Assembly: GCA_029262795.1 (NCBI GenBank)
Contig: JAJCYT010000030.1
Coordinates: 1-64,000 of the forward strand
Direction of reading: 5' to 3'
Length of the DNA stretch: 64,000 bases
Source of the DNA: Candidatus Fraserbacteria bacterium
Lineage (GTDB): Bacteria; Bipolaricaulota; Bipolaricaulia; RBG-16-55-9; JAJCYT01
Positions 52,984-61,042 of this stretch are shown piece by piece. The position numbers and the translations under genes were made by a program. Under the pieces are notes generated by a model, which saw only the letters and a program-made list of their open reading frames with translations, was not told the DNA's origin and did no database searches. Each line of letters opens with the position of its first letter. The stretch's first letter is position 1.

Positions 52984-53030
52984 GGCGTGCCGACGGATGG
53001 ACCACCGTCTGCACGCCATTCTCTTTTTTT
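52984..53030 (+). terminator. Strong intrinsic terminator without an obvious upstream gene
   Basis: GGCGTGC pairs with GCACGCC, and GACGG with CCGTC, around an 8-base loop, followed by CTCTTTTTTT. It faces the plus strand. The nearest upstream plus-strand gene is more than 2 kb away (ends at 50790), which suggests an unannotated small transcript. Confidence 0.75.
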
Positions 53031-53152
53031 GGACATTTGCAAACATCTTTTGGAACATTCCAACTCACATTTCTTACCTCACAACTAATTGAAAGTTTTA
53101 CTTGCTATAAAGAATGAAAAAGTAGTATAGTTTTGCAAAAGCCTAATATAAA

Positions 53153-53806
53153 GTGAGAGATTTCGTTCTTATGCAAAACAAATGGAACTTATTTGGTATT
53201 TGGACATGTGGAATTGCCTTTTTTATGGTTTCGTGGTTTTACTTTGGATATTTTATTGGGCTTGTTCCTACGCTAGCTTTGATAGTGTTAGCATTGTTTA
53301 TATTGATTACTAGAGGACGTTATTTCAGGTCTTACGGTGATGATATGCTTAAAATGACATCTTTTAGGGCATTTGGTGTATGGATAATGGGTTTTTTACT
53401 ATTGTTTTTTGGCTATTCAGTATTCATCACGTTTTATGATGGAATTGTTAGAGCCCTCTTCGTTTCAATTTATACTATCTCGTTGCCAGAAATTCGACCA
53501 GATTCAATTCTAATATGTATGGCTGGTTTACTTTCAATGTTCGCATCATTGTTATTATTTAGCGGTAACCGTCATGGTTGGCTTGCCAGTTTGTATGGTT
53601 TGGGAGGCTTAGCACTGACAAATTTCTATTTTTCTCTGAATTTAGATGAAGAACATGGGCAATTAAACTTTATATGGCTGACTTTAATCTGCTTTGCTGT
53701 CATGCAAATTTTGCAAATACCACGTGTGAAAAGGTATTTCACTCGATATCAAGGCAAAAAACCAATTGTCTACAAGCCTGACTATCCAAAAAAAGAAATA
53801 GCTTAA
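53153..53806 (+). CDS. Six-helix membrane protein of unknown function
   Basis: 217 residues from a GTG at 53153, or 211 from the ATG at 53171; neither has a strong ribosome site. Six hydrophobic helices are evident, for example GIWTCGIAFFMVSWFYFGYF, LALIVLALFILI and MAGLLSMFASLLLFSG. The C-terminus is basic (KRYFTRYQGKK) and likely cytoplasmic. No family is recognised. The gene is A+T-rich compared with its neighbours, consistent with accessory origin. Confidence 0.6.
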   Translation: MRDFVLMQNKWNLFGIWTCGIAFFMVSWFYFGYFIGLVPTLALIVLALFILITRGRYFRSYGDDMLKMTSFRAFGVWIMGFLLLFFGYSVFITFYDGIVRALFVSIYTISLPEIRPDSILICMAGLLSMFASLLLFSGNRHGWLASLYGLGGLALTNFYFSLNLDEEHGQLNFIWLTLICFAVMQILQIPRVKRYFTRYQGKKPIVYKPDYPKKEIA

Positions 53807-53884
53807 CCTTTCTGTGTCATTTTCACGCGTTCAAAATAATCTCAGTGATTGAATTCTCTCAAACTGCATCATAACATTGAGGCT

Positions 53885-55042
53885 ATGCACATTCGTGATA
53901 CGAGTCCGACGGATTTGGCGCGCCATCTGGCGCAAGATTTTGCCAAACGTGCGGACAATGCCGACATTGATGGTCAACTGCCAGCAGAAGATGTTCAAGC
54001 TCTCAAATCATCAGGTTATTTGAATTTGAGTCTTCCAAAGCGATTTGGTGGTGAAGGTCTTCCGATGGTGGATTGTCTGGCTGCACATCTTGAATTGGCA
54101 CAAGGCAGCGGTTCAACTGCGATGGTGGCAGGGATGCCGTTGCACATTTTTGGTCATGCCAGTGAGATCAATCAATACCCCGAAGAAACATTTGAATGGT
54201 TTTGCCGTGAAGTGATCGACAATGGGGCAGTTTTCAACTCCATTGCCAGTGAACCGCAATTGGGGAGTCCTTCCCGAGGCGGATTGCCAGAATCTTCCGC
54301 CATCCCATACGAAGATGGCTGGAAAGTCAACGGACATAAAACTTGGTCCACAGGCGGGCAGCATCTGACCCACATGCTGGTTCGCGTTCACATCGAAGAT
54401 GATCCTGCGGTGGTATTGGTGCTTCAGGGGTCGCCAGGCGTTCGTTGGGAAAAGACCTGGAGTAATTCTCTAAGCTTACGTGCCAGTGACAGTCACGATG
54501 TGTTTTTTGAAGATGTGATCATTCCACAAAATCATTTGATCGAACGTGCTCAGATGAAATCTACCCCGAATGCCTGGTTCCCCATGGTGATGGCGACGTT
54601 GTATCTGGGGATTGCGATTGCGTCCAGAGATACTGTGATTCGTTTTGCGCTGGATCGTGTTCCGACTGCATTGGGTAAACCGATTGCCACACTTCCAAAA
54701 ATTCAGCGTCAGATCGGTGAAATTGATCTTCAGTTGCAAGCAGCCAAAGCGTTGTTGTTCCAGACTGCTGGCAATTGGGTGGGGGATGACGAGCATCGAG
54801 GTCAGCAGATGGCACAAATTGTGACTGCCAAACACATGGTGGCTGAAATTGCCAATGATGTGACTGACAAAGCCCTGCGTGTGGCGGGTGGTCAGGGCAT
54901 CACCAAAGCTTTGCCTTTGGAACGTCACTTCCGTGATGTGCGCGCTGGTTTGATGCAACCCCCTTCAGGCGATACCGCGCTGGAAATTATCGGGCGCAGC
55001 GCCATCGAACAATTCACTCCCAACGAACAGTCCGCTTCATAA
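53885..55042 (+). CDS. Acyl-CoA dehydrogenase-like flavoprotein lacking the usual catalytic Glu
   Basis: 385 residues from the ATG at 53885; the frame extends to a TTG at 53849. The acyl-CoA dehydrogenase fold is clear: DVQALKSSGYLNLSLPKRFGG, WKVNGHKTWSTGG, LSLRASDSHDVFFEDVIIP, LRVAGGQGITKALPLERHFRDV. At the end the family's EGT(x) stretch is replaced by QPPSGDTALEIIG, and the alternative Glu position is also not evident. Together with FNSIASEPQLGSPSRGG this is closer to the flavin-dependent monooxygenase/DszC-like branch than to a true dehydrogenase. Substrate unknown. Confidence 0.72.
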   Translation: MHIRDTSPTDLARHLAQDFAKRADNADIDGQLPAEDVQALKSSGYLNLSLPKRFGGEGLPMVDCLAAHLELAQGSGSTAMVAGMPLHIFGHASEINQYPEETFEWFCREVIDNGAVFNSIASEPQLGSPSRGGLPESSAIPYEDGWKVNGHKTWSTGGQHLTHMLVRVHIEDDPAVVLVLQGSPGVRWEKTWSNSLSLRASDSHDVFFEDVIIPQNHLIERAQMKSTPNAWFPMVMATLYLGIAIASRDTVIRFALDRVPTALGKPIATLPKIQRQIGEIDLQLQAAKALLFQTAGNWVGDDEHRGQQMAQIVTAKHMVAEIANDVTDKALRVAGGQGITKALPLERHFRDVRAGLMQPPSGDTALEIIGRSAIEQFTPNEQSAS

Positions 55043-55139
55043 ATGGCCTACCGCTTGCGAAAAACGTTTTTAGCAGGCATCCTGGTAAGTGTAAAATGGC
55101 ATTTATTCAACCGTCTTTATAGCTGAAAGGAGTCACGGG

Positions 55140-56084
55140 ATGAGTGAACCTCGCTATGCATTTTTTAAAGGCAATATCGTGCCCTTGGAAGATGCCAAAA
55201 TCAGTGTGATGACCCACGCATTTAATTATGGCACAGGCTGTTTTGAAGGCATCCGCGCCTATTGGAATGAGGACGAGCAGGAATTGTTTGTTTTTCGCAT
55301 GAAGGAACATTACGAGCGAATGCTCCAAAATGCCCGCATGCTGATGATGAATCTGCCTTATTCCGCTGATGAACTATGCGACATCACTTTGGAATTATTA
55401 CAAAAAGGTGGTCATCAGGCGAACACCTATATTCGTCCAGTGGCTTACAAATCTCAAGAACTGGTCGGCCAAATTCGCCTGCATGGGATCGAAGATGATC
55501 TCACTATTTTCTGCCTCACACTGGAAAAATATATCGATACACCCAAAGGCTGTCATGTTGGCACATCCTCATGGCGTCGAGTGGATGACACCGCCATGCC
55601 GGCGCGAAGCAAGATCACGGGTGCTTATGTCAACTCATCGCTGATCAAAAGTGAGGCGTTACTCAATGGATTCGATGAAGCCATTGTGCTTAACCAGGAT
55701 GGTCATATTTCTGAAGGCAGTGCCGAAAATATTTTTATGATCCGCAATAATCAATTGATCACCTCACCTGTGTTTGCCAACATTTTGGAAGGCATCACCC
55801 GCGACACTGTGATTCAGATTGTCAAAGAACAATTGGGGCTCGAAGTGGTCGAACGACAGATGGATCGCACCGAAGTGTATATGGCTGATGAAGTGTTCTT
55901 TTGTGGCACAGGTGTAGAAATTGTACCCATCGCCAAAATCGACCACCGCGACATTGGCAACGGCGCTGTGGGTCCAATCACTGCAAAAGTAAAAGAGCTG
56001 TACTTTCAGACAGTACACGGCCAACTTGGCGAATATCGCCATTGGGGCACACCTGTTTATCAGAAAACAACGCAAAAAATTTAA
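55140..56084 (+). CDS. ilvE: Branched-chain amino acid aminotransferase
   Basis: 314 residues, fold-type IV PLP enzyme. FKGNIVPLEDAKISVMTHAFNYG, CFEGIRAYW, YIRPVAYKS, ARSKITGAYVNSSLIKSEAL with the PLP Lys, and ILNQDGHISEGSAEN-type and ITSPVFANILEGITRD motifs match BCAT group I. It catalyses the last step of Leu, Ile and Val synthesis and their first breakdown step. GAAAGGAG precedes the ATG. The cupin gene follows after 14 bases. Confidence 0.92.
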   Translation: MSEPRYAFFKGNIVPLEDAKISVMTHAFNYGTGCFEGIRAYWNEDEQELFVFRMKEHYERMLQNARMLMMNLPYSADELCDITLELLQKGGHQANTYIRPVAYKSQELVGQIRLHGIEDDLTIFCLTLEKYIDTPKGCHVGTSSWRRVDDTAMPARSKITGAYVNSSLIKSEALLNGFDEAIVLNQDGHISEGSAENIFMIRNNQLITSPVFANILEGITRDTVIQIVKEQLGLEVVERQMDRTEVYMADEVFFCGTGVEIVPIAKIDHRDIGNGAVGPITAKVKELYFQTVHGQLGEYRHWGTPVYQKTTQKI

Positions 56085-56098
56085 GGAGCTTTTAGATC

Positions 56099-56437
56099 AT
56101 GGATTTTTCTCAATTCTTCCCTGGCGTGGTTGAAAATTTACCCAAAGCCGACATCCCTGTGGAAGGTGTGGATGCTCGTTTGTTGCAGAGTGAGCATGGC
56201 CAATTGGTGTTTTTCGACTTGCCTCAGGGTGCAGAAGTGCCCCCTCATTCCCACGGTGAACAATGGGGTGCTGTGCTAGACGGTGAAATTGAATTGACGA
56301 TTGATGGCGTCACACACACTTATAGCAAAGGCGATACCTATCATATCCCTGCAGGTGTGGTGCATGGTGCGAAGTTTCCACAACGCTGTAAGGTCATTGA
56401 TCTGTTTGCAGACACAGATCGTTACAGTACCAAATAA
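56099..56437 (+). CDS. Small cupin domain protein
   Basis: 112 residues, single conserved beta-barrel. Cupin motif 1 is VPPHSHGEQWGAVLDGEIEL (His, His, Glu ligands) and motif 2 is GDTYHIPAGVVHGAK. Metal binding is therefore likely. Activity is unknown. AAGGAG lies upstream; probably co-transcribed with ilvE and ended by the following terminator. Confidence 0.85.
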   Translation: MDFSQFFPGVVENLPKADIPVEGVDARLLQSEHGQLVFFDLPQGAEVPPHSHGEQWGAVLDGEIELTIDGVTHTYSKGDTYHIPAGVVHGAKFPQRCKVIDLFADTDRYSTK

Positions 56438-56464
56438 ATTTTTTAGTTTAAAGTAAATGTAGAA

Positions 56465-56500
56465 GAGAGGGACGCAGTGATTGCGTCCCTCTCACTTTTT
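56465..56500. terminator. Bidirectional terminator, cupin / acetyltransferase
   Basis: GAGAGGGACGCA and TGCGTCCCTCTC form a perfect 12-bp stem with a 5-base loop, followed by ACTTTTTT. It lies immediately before the stop codon of the convergent minus-strand gene. Confidence 0.92.
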
Positions 56501-56925
56501 TAGTTATCCAGCCTCAAACGAACTGTCATTTGACCAGTTTCTTCATGAAGGTATTCACGAACAAATTGAAAGCCGTAGCGATCATAAAATCGCCTGCCAA
56601 TCTCATTGTCCTTAAACACATCCAATTCCAGAAAGTCGCGACTTTTTCGGACATAATCCATCAAAGCTTGTCCGATACCCTGGCCTTGAGCACTGGGGTC
56701 TACAAAGATCCCGCCGACTTCATTATCGAGCATGGCGATAAAGCCAACCACGTTTCCATCCTTTTCATAGACCCATTGTTTTGAATTGGGAAAATAGAGG
56801 TCGACAATGTTCTTTCTTTCCTGTTCAAAAAATGCTTCGTCTAAAAAATGATGGGCAATCAGTGAGGCATTGTACCATGCATCTAAAAGCTGTTTTTCAT
56901 CTGTTGATTGATACTCACGAATCAT
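56500..56925 (-). CDS. GNAT family acetyltransferase (YjaB-like)
   Basis: 141 residues. Typical elements are MIREYQSTDEKQLLDAWYNA, VVGFIAMLDNEVGGIFVDPSAQG followed by QGIGQALMDYV (acetyl-CoA loop) and DVFKDNEIGRRFYDRYGFQFV. This resembles the YjaB/PhnO-type small acetyltransferases. Substrate unknown. It is transcribed alone. Confidence 0.82.
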   Translation of the reverse strand: MIREYQSTDEKQLLDAWYNASLIAHHFLDEAFFEQERKNIVDLYFPNSKQWVYEKDGNVVGFIAMLDNEVGGIFVDPSAQGQGIGQALMDYVRKSRDFLELDVFKDNEIGRRFYDRYGFQFVREYLHEETGQMTVRLRLDN

Positions 56926-57147
56926 TGGCTAAAGTTCCTTTGCAATAAGAGATTGTGTTGAAATGAAATCCGATATCCACATTGCAAATGGCTTGGAAAA
57001 AATAATCTTCTAACCTGGAAAAGACTTAAATGATCAGATTAAAAAAACTCTGCCAAGCCTTAACTGACTTTCTCGATGATTCGTGATGTAATAAAGATGT
57101 TGTTGCTCAAAAAGTTCCTTAATGACTTCTATTGAATCCCTATCCTA

Positions 57148-58947
57148 TCAACCATTGACCAACGCTTCAAACTGATTGATGTCGGCACGGATGACATCCA
57201 AGCTGGCGGTCCAGAACGCCGGGCTTCGGATGTCGATGTCGAAACGCCGTGCAAGCTCGGCTGCATCTGCAATGCCGGTGGAGGCCAGCAAATCGTCGTA
57301 GCCAGATTTAAAGTTTTCGGGATCAGCTTTATAACGGGCAAATAATCCCAAACCAAACAATCTGCCGAACATATAAGGGTAATTGTAGAAAGACAATTCT
57401 GTTCGATAGTAATGGGGTTTAACTGCCCACATATACGGATGATAAGTGCTTTCATCCACATCGTCACCGAAGGTCAGCTTCTGGCCTTCGAGCATGATGG
57501 ATTTGAACTCGTCAACAGACAGCTCACGCTCGGAACGTTTTTCAAATACAGTTTTTTCAAAATGGAAGCGACTGCAAATGTCGGTAACCAATTGGCTGTC
57601 GCGCTGCAAAGAAGCTTCTAAAATTGAAAGCTGTTCAGCCGTGTCTGCATTTTTTAAAGCCGCATCCTGAACCAGTGCCTCACAGAAAATGCTTGCGGTT
57701 TCGGCCAATGTCATGGGGTTGATGCGCTGAAAGCTCGTTCTTTGCGTGGCCAATTTGACGTTGTGATAGGCATGGCCCAATTCATGCGCCAGTGTGCTGA
57801 CGCTGCCGTAAGACGGCTTGAAGTTGGCCAGAATGCGAGATTCATCATTGCGGATTTTCATGCAGAATGCGCCATCTCGTTTGCCGTTGCGTGGTTCAGC
57901 GTCAATCCAGTTTTCAGAAAAAGCGCGTTGCGCCAAGTCTTTTAATTTATCTGAATATTCACCGAATTGTTCGATGATAAAATTTTCCGCTTCACTGTAG
58001 GTCCAGGTACGACCATCACCCAGTGGTGCGGAAATGTCGTACCAAGCCAGTTTGTCCAGTCCCAACCCTTTGGCTTTGGCTTTGAAATAGCGACGAAAAT
58101 CTGGAAAAGAAGCTTTGGCAGCATCCATCATGGCATCGAGTGTTTCACGATCAATATGACTGTCAAACAAAGCCGTATCCAGTGGAGAGTTCCACCCGCG
58201 CTTTCGCGCCAATAGGCCCACTTGACCTTTAACGCCATTGAGTGAAGCTGCTGTAGATACTTCAGTTTTTTCCCACGCAGCCAGTTCTGCCTCATAACCT
58301 GCCCGGCGCAAGTCTCGATTTGCATTCGATGCCAAATTGCGCACCGCACTCATGGGCATGGTTTCAATGCCGTCTTTGGTATGAACGTCTACCATCATTT
58401 GTGAGGTGATGGCGCCGTGGAGCTTGCTCCAGGCACTGCCACCGGTCAGATTGAGTTCGGCCGCCAGGGCTTCTTCCTGAGGCGACATCAAATGCGTGGC
58501 ACTTTCTTTCGTTTTCTTCAGCCAGAACGAATGAGCTTGAGCCACCTCTGATTGGGCAATTAATGCATCTATATCCATTGCGCCCACCCAGGCGGTCAAG
58601 CGAGTGCTGAGCATTGACATTTTTATGCCGTGTTGCTGAAACATGCTCATCTTGCTTTGGGCTAATGTGTTGCGAGAATCAGTGGTCACAAAGCTCATAA
58701 TGAACGTGCCCATCGTTTGTTGCTTTTCAACTACCGTATTGTATTTTTCAATCAATTGCTCAAATACGGAAATCACACTTGAATCCACAGAAATATTGTC
58801 CTTGAATTGAATTTCATGTGCGTCAAAAAAAGCACTCAGATCCGAAATGGATTGAATGAGTTGTTCAACATCTTGCTCAAACGTGAGATCATCCAGCGCA
58901 GGATAGACCGTGGTCATATCCCAATGAGGCAAGGTGCTTACACTCAT
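57148..58947 (-). CDS. pepF: M3 family oligoendopeptidase F
   Basis: 599 residues from the ATG at 58947, which follows AAGGAG by 8 bases; an in-frame GTG lies 9 bases upstream. The zinc site is STLAHELGHAYHNVKLA with a downstream Glu in MTLAETASIFCEALV. The N-terminal PepF lobe (NTLAQSKMSMFQQHGIKM, AEEALAAELNLTGG-like region) and WHDIS-type substrate segment (KLAWYDISAPLGDG) fit. It degrades short peptides in the cytoplasm and could process imported peptides. No signal peptide. Confidence 0.92.
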   Translation of the reverse strand: MSVSTLPHWDMTTVYPALDDLTFEQDVEQLIQSISDLSAFFDAHEIQFKDNISVDSSVISVFEQLIEKYNTVVEKQQTMGTFIMSFVTTDSRNTLAQSKMSMFQQHGIKMSMLSTRLTAWVGAMDIDALIAQSEVAQAHSFWLKKTKESATHLMSPQEEALAAELNLTGGSAWSKLHGAITSQMMVDVHTKDGIETMPMSAVRNLASNANRDLRRAGYEAELAAWEKTEVSTAASLNGVKGQVGLLARKRGWNSPLDTALFDSHIDRETLDAMMDAAKASFPDFRRYFKAKAKGLGLDKLAWYDISAPLGDGRTWTYSEAENFIIEQFGEYSDKLKDLAQRAFSENWIDAEPRNGKRDGAFCMKIRNDESRILANFKPSYGSVSTLAHELGHAYHNVKLATQRTSFQRINPMTLAETASIFCEALVQDAALKNADTAEQLSILEASLQRDSQLVTDICSRFHFEKTVFEKRSERELSVDEFKSIMLEGQKLTFGDDVDESTYHPYMWAVKPHYYRTELSFYNYPYMFGRLFGLGLFARYKADPENFKSGYDDLLASTGIADAAELARRFDIDIRSPAFWTASLDVIRADINQFEALVNG

Positions 58948-59021
58948 GGACAACACTCCTTGAAAAAACGATGGGTTTATTTGGAAAGTATAGAGAAACT
59001 CTAAGTGGATTCAAATTAACT

Positions 59022-59055
59022 GTACGTCATGCCCGTGTAACTGGGCATGACGTAC
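59022..59055. terminator. Hairpin downstream of the second transporter operon
   Basis: GTACGTCATGCCC and GGGCATGACGTAC form a perfect 13-bp stem with an 8-base loop, 9 bases past the DppC-type stop codon. There is no clear U run. Confidence 0.65.
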
Positions 59056-59063
59056 TTAAAAAA

Positions 59064-59978
59064 TTACTTACCTGAAGATACCTTTGGATCGAGTGCATCG
59101 CGCAAGCCATCGCCGAGGAAGTTGATGCACAACACAGTGACAAAAATAAACAACCCTGGGAAGAAGGTGTACCAGAAGTTGCCTGTGATCAAATAAGGTT
59201 TGCCTTCAAATAGAATATTGCCCCAAGTGGGTGTGGGTGGCTGTACGCCCAAACCCAGGTAACTGAGGCCAGCTTCTGCGAGAATAGCACCGGCCACGGT
59301 CAGTGTGGCGTTTACGATCACAGGGGCCATGGTGTTTGGCATCAAGTGGCGCAAGATAATGCGAAACCCACCAGCGCCGATGGATCGCGAGGCCAAAATG
59401 TATTCACGTTCTTTGAGTGAAAGAATGTTCGCGCGCACAATGCGACAAATTCCAGGCCACGACAAAATACCAATAGCCCAGATGAGGTTCCAAAAACTCG
59501 GTTCCAGCACGGTCACAATGGCAATCAAAAAGAAAATCCCTGGGAAGTTGAGCCACACATCGGTAAAGCGCATGATGAGGGTATCGATCCACCCGCCAAA
59601 AAAACCAGAAATTGCTCCCAATAGCGCGCCAATGATGACACTAAATAGAGCCACTAAAATACCAATGGTAAGCGATATCTGAGAACCCCAGATGATGCGA
59701 CTAAACAAATCACGACCCAAATGATCTGTTCCAAACCAGTGTGTGGGGCTTGGTTGCTCATTTCGGTCGCCTACAAATACCTTCAAGGGATCATAAGCAA
59801 TTTGCTCTGTAATCTGCCCTGAAAAAACAGCCATGGCACCAAATAAGATAAGAACAAACAAAGATCCCATAGCAAGCGGACTCTTATTCAGTTGGGACCA
59901 AAATAATTTTATATAGGTGCGATTTTGAAGCCCACTTTTTTCAACCACATTTATTTTACCGGAAACCTGTTGTGCCAT
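59064..59978 (-). CDS. Peptide-type ABC transporter permease (DppC type), second system
   Basis: 304 residues. N-terminal helix (PLAMGSLFVLILFGAMAVFSG), GTDHLGRDLFSRIIWGSQIS, and EAA loop LASRSIGAGGFRIILRHLMPN are DppC hallmarks; GLGVQPPTPTWGNILFEG precedes the last helices. It ends DALDPKVSSGK. It follows the DppB-type gene by 11 bases and forms the membrane channel with it. No ATPase gene follows. Confidence 0.9.
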   Translation of the reverse strand: MAQQVSGKINVVEKSGLQNRTYIKLFWSQLNKSPLAMGSLFVLILFGAMAVFSGQITEQIAYDPLKVFVGDRNEQPSPTHWFGTDHLGRDLFSRIIWGSQISLTIGILVALFSVIIGALLGAISGFFGGWIDTLIMRFTDVWLNFPGIFFLIAIVTVLEPSFWNLIWAIGILSWPGICRIVRANILSLKEREYILASRSIGAGGFRIILRHLMPNTMAPVIVNATLTVAGAILAEAGLSYLGLGVQPPTPTWGNILFEGKPYLITGNFWYTFFPGLFIFVTVLCINFLGDGLRDALDPKVSSGK

Positions 59979-59989
59979 GTTGAATCCCC

Positions 59990-60964
59990 TTAGTCGTATT
60001 TAATCCGTGGATCCAGGATAGCATAAGCCAGGTCCGCAAAAAAGTTGCCAAACAACGTGACCACTGAAATCATGAACAACAAGCCCATAACCACAGGATA
60101 ATCACGTGCGCCGGAAGCTTCCCAGAAGAAGCGGCCCAAGCCGGGCCAGGCAAACACTTGTTCGGTAATCAGCGCACCGCTAAGCAAAAATGGCAAAGAC
60201 AAGCCCAATAAAGTAACCACGGGCAACAGCGCGTTTTTAAGCACGTGCTTGTTAATAACATGGCCTTCTTTTAAGCCTTTAGCGCGGGCGGTATTCACAT
60301 AATCATCACGCAACACTTCCAAAACTTGAGAGCGCATGTAGCGTGAAAATGCCGCAACCTGTGCTGTGGTCAGCACAAGCAAAGGCATGATGAGGTGTTT
60401 GAGGTGATCAACCCACCAATTCCATTCATTGCCTGCATACGCGATACCCGTGGTGGAATAAAGCGATGTGGGCAGCCAACCTAAAGTGACAGAAAACAGC
60501 GCAACCATTAATAGTGCGAACCAAAAATTGGGCAGAGCGACGCCGACAAATGAGAAAAATGTGACAGTGTTGTCCCAAAATGAATATTGCTTTAGTGCGC
60601 TAAATGTACCTATAGGAATAGCAATCAACAGCGAAAGAATCAAAGAAAGCCCAGCCAGCTCAACTGTTTTGGGAATCCGATTGCTCACCAAATCGAAAAC
60701 CGGCGCATTCCAATTGAAGGAGGTTCCTAAATCTCCCTGAAACAACAGAGACACCCATCTGAAATACTGAACGTGTAACGGCTGATCTAGCCCATATCTG
60801 GCGTAAATCCTTGCTCGTTCTTCTGCGGTGAGCGGATTTTCCGGGCTTTCAAAACGGTCAACAGGATCGCCAGGGGTGAGCTGCACAATGCCAAAAATGA
60901 CAATAGTGGTCACCACCAGAGTGGGAATCATAATCATCAATCTACGAAAAATATATTGAAGCAT
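59990..60964 (-). CDS. Peptide-type ABC transporter permease (DppB type), second system
   Basis: 324 residues, six helices. MLQYIFRRLMIMIPTLVVTT, LTPGDPVDRF, RYGLDQPLHVQYFRWVSLLF and the EAA loop TARAKGLKEGHVINKHVLKN are characteristic; the C-terminus is DPRIKYD. It is separated from the binding-protein gene upstream by a strong hairpin. Confidence 0.92.
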   Translation of the reverse strand: MLQYIFRRLMIMIPTLVVTTIVIFGIVQLTPGDPVDRFESPENPLTAEERARIYARYGLDQPLHVQYFRWVSLLFQGDLGTSFNWNAPVFDLVSNRIPKTVELAGLSLILSLLIAIPIGTFSALKQYSFWDNTVTFFSFVGVALPNFWFALLMVALFSVTLGWLPTSLYSTTGIAYAGNEWNWWVDHLKHLIMPLLVLTTAQVAAFSRYMRSQVLEVLRDDYVNTARAKGLKEGHVINKHVLKNALLPVVTLLGLSLPFLLSGALITEQVFAWPGLGRFFWEASGARDYPVVMGLLFMISVVTLFGNFFADLAYAILDPRIKYD

Positions 60965-60991
60965 AAGGAACCTCTTTCAGGTGATGAGAAA

Positions 60992-61022
60992 ACAGGGGCA
61001 GCATATGAATTGCTGCCCCTGT
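60992..61022 (-). terminator. Intercistronic hairpin between PKD-binding-protein and permease genes
   Basis: ACAGGGGCAGCA and TGCTGCCCCTGT form a perfect 12-bp stem with a 7-base loop. The position parallels the hairpin at 39091-39122 in the other transporter operon. U run absent, so partial termination or mRNA protection is likely. Confidence 0.75.
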
Positions 61023-61042
61023 CATTCATTCACTTAAAGTCG

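Larger units (their letters stand above)
52714..53152. other. Non-coding region with shared repeat, strong terminator and possible small RNA
   Basis: Between the divergent regulator and membrane-protein genes no ORF is supported. It holds the shared repeat at 52938-52970 and a strong plus-strand terminator at 52984-53030 with no plus-strand gene ahead of it. A weak promoter-like pair TTAGTA (52880-52885) and TAGTAT (52903-52908), 17 bases apart, would give an RNA of about 115 bases ending at that terminator. Confidence 0.45.
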
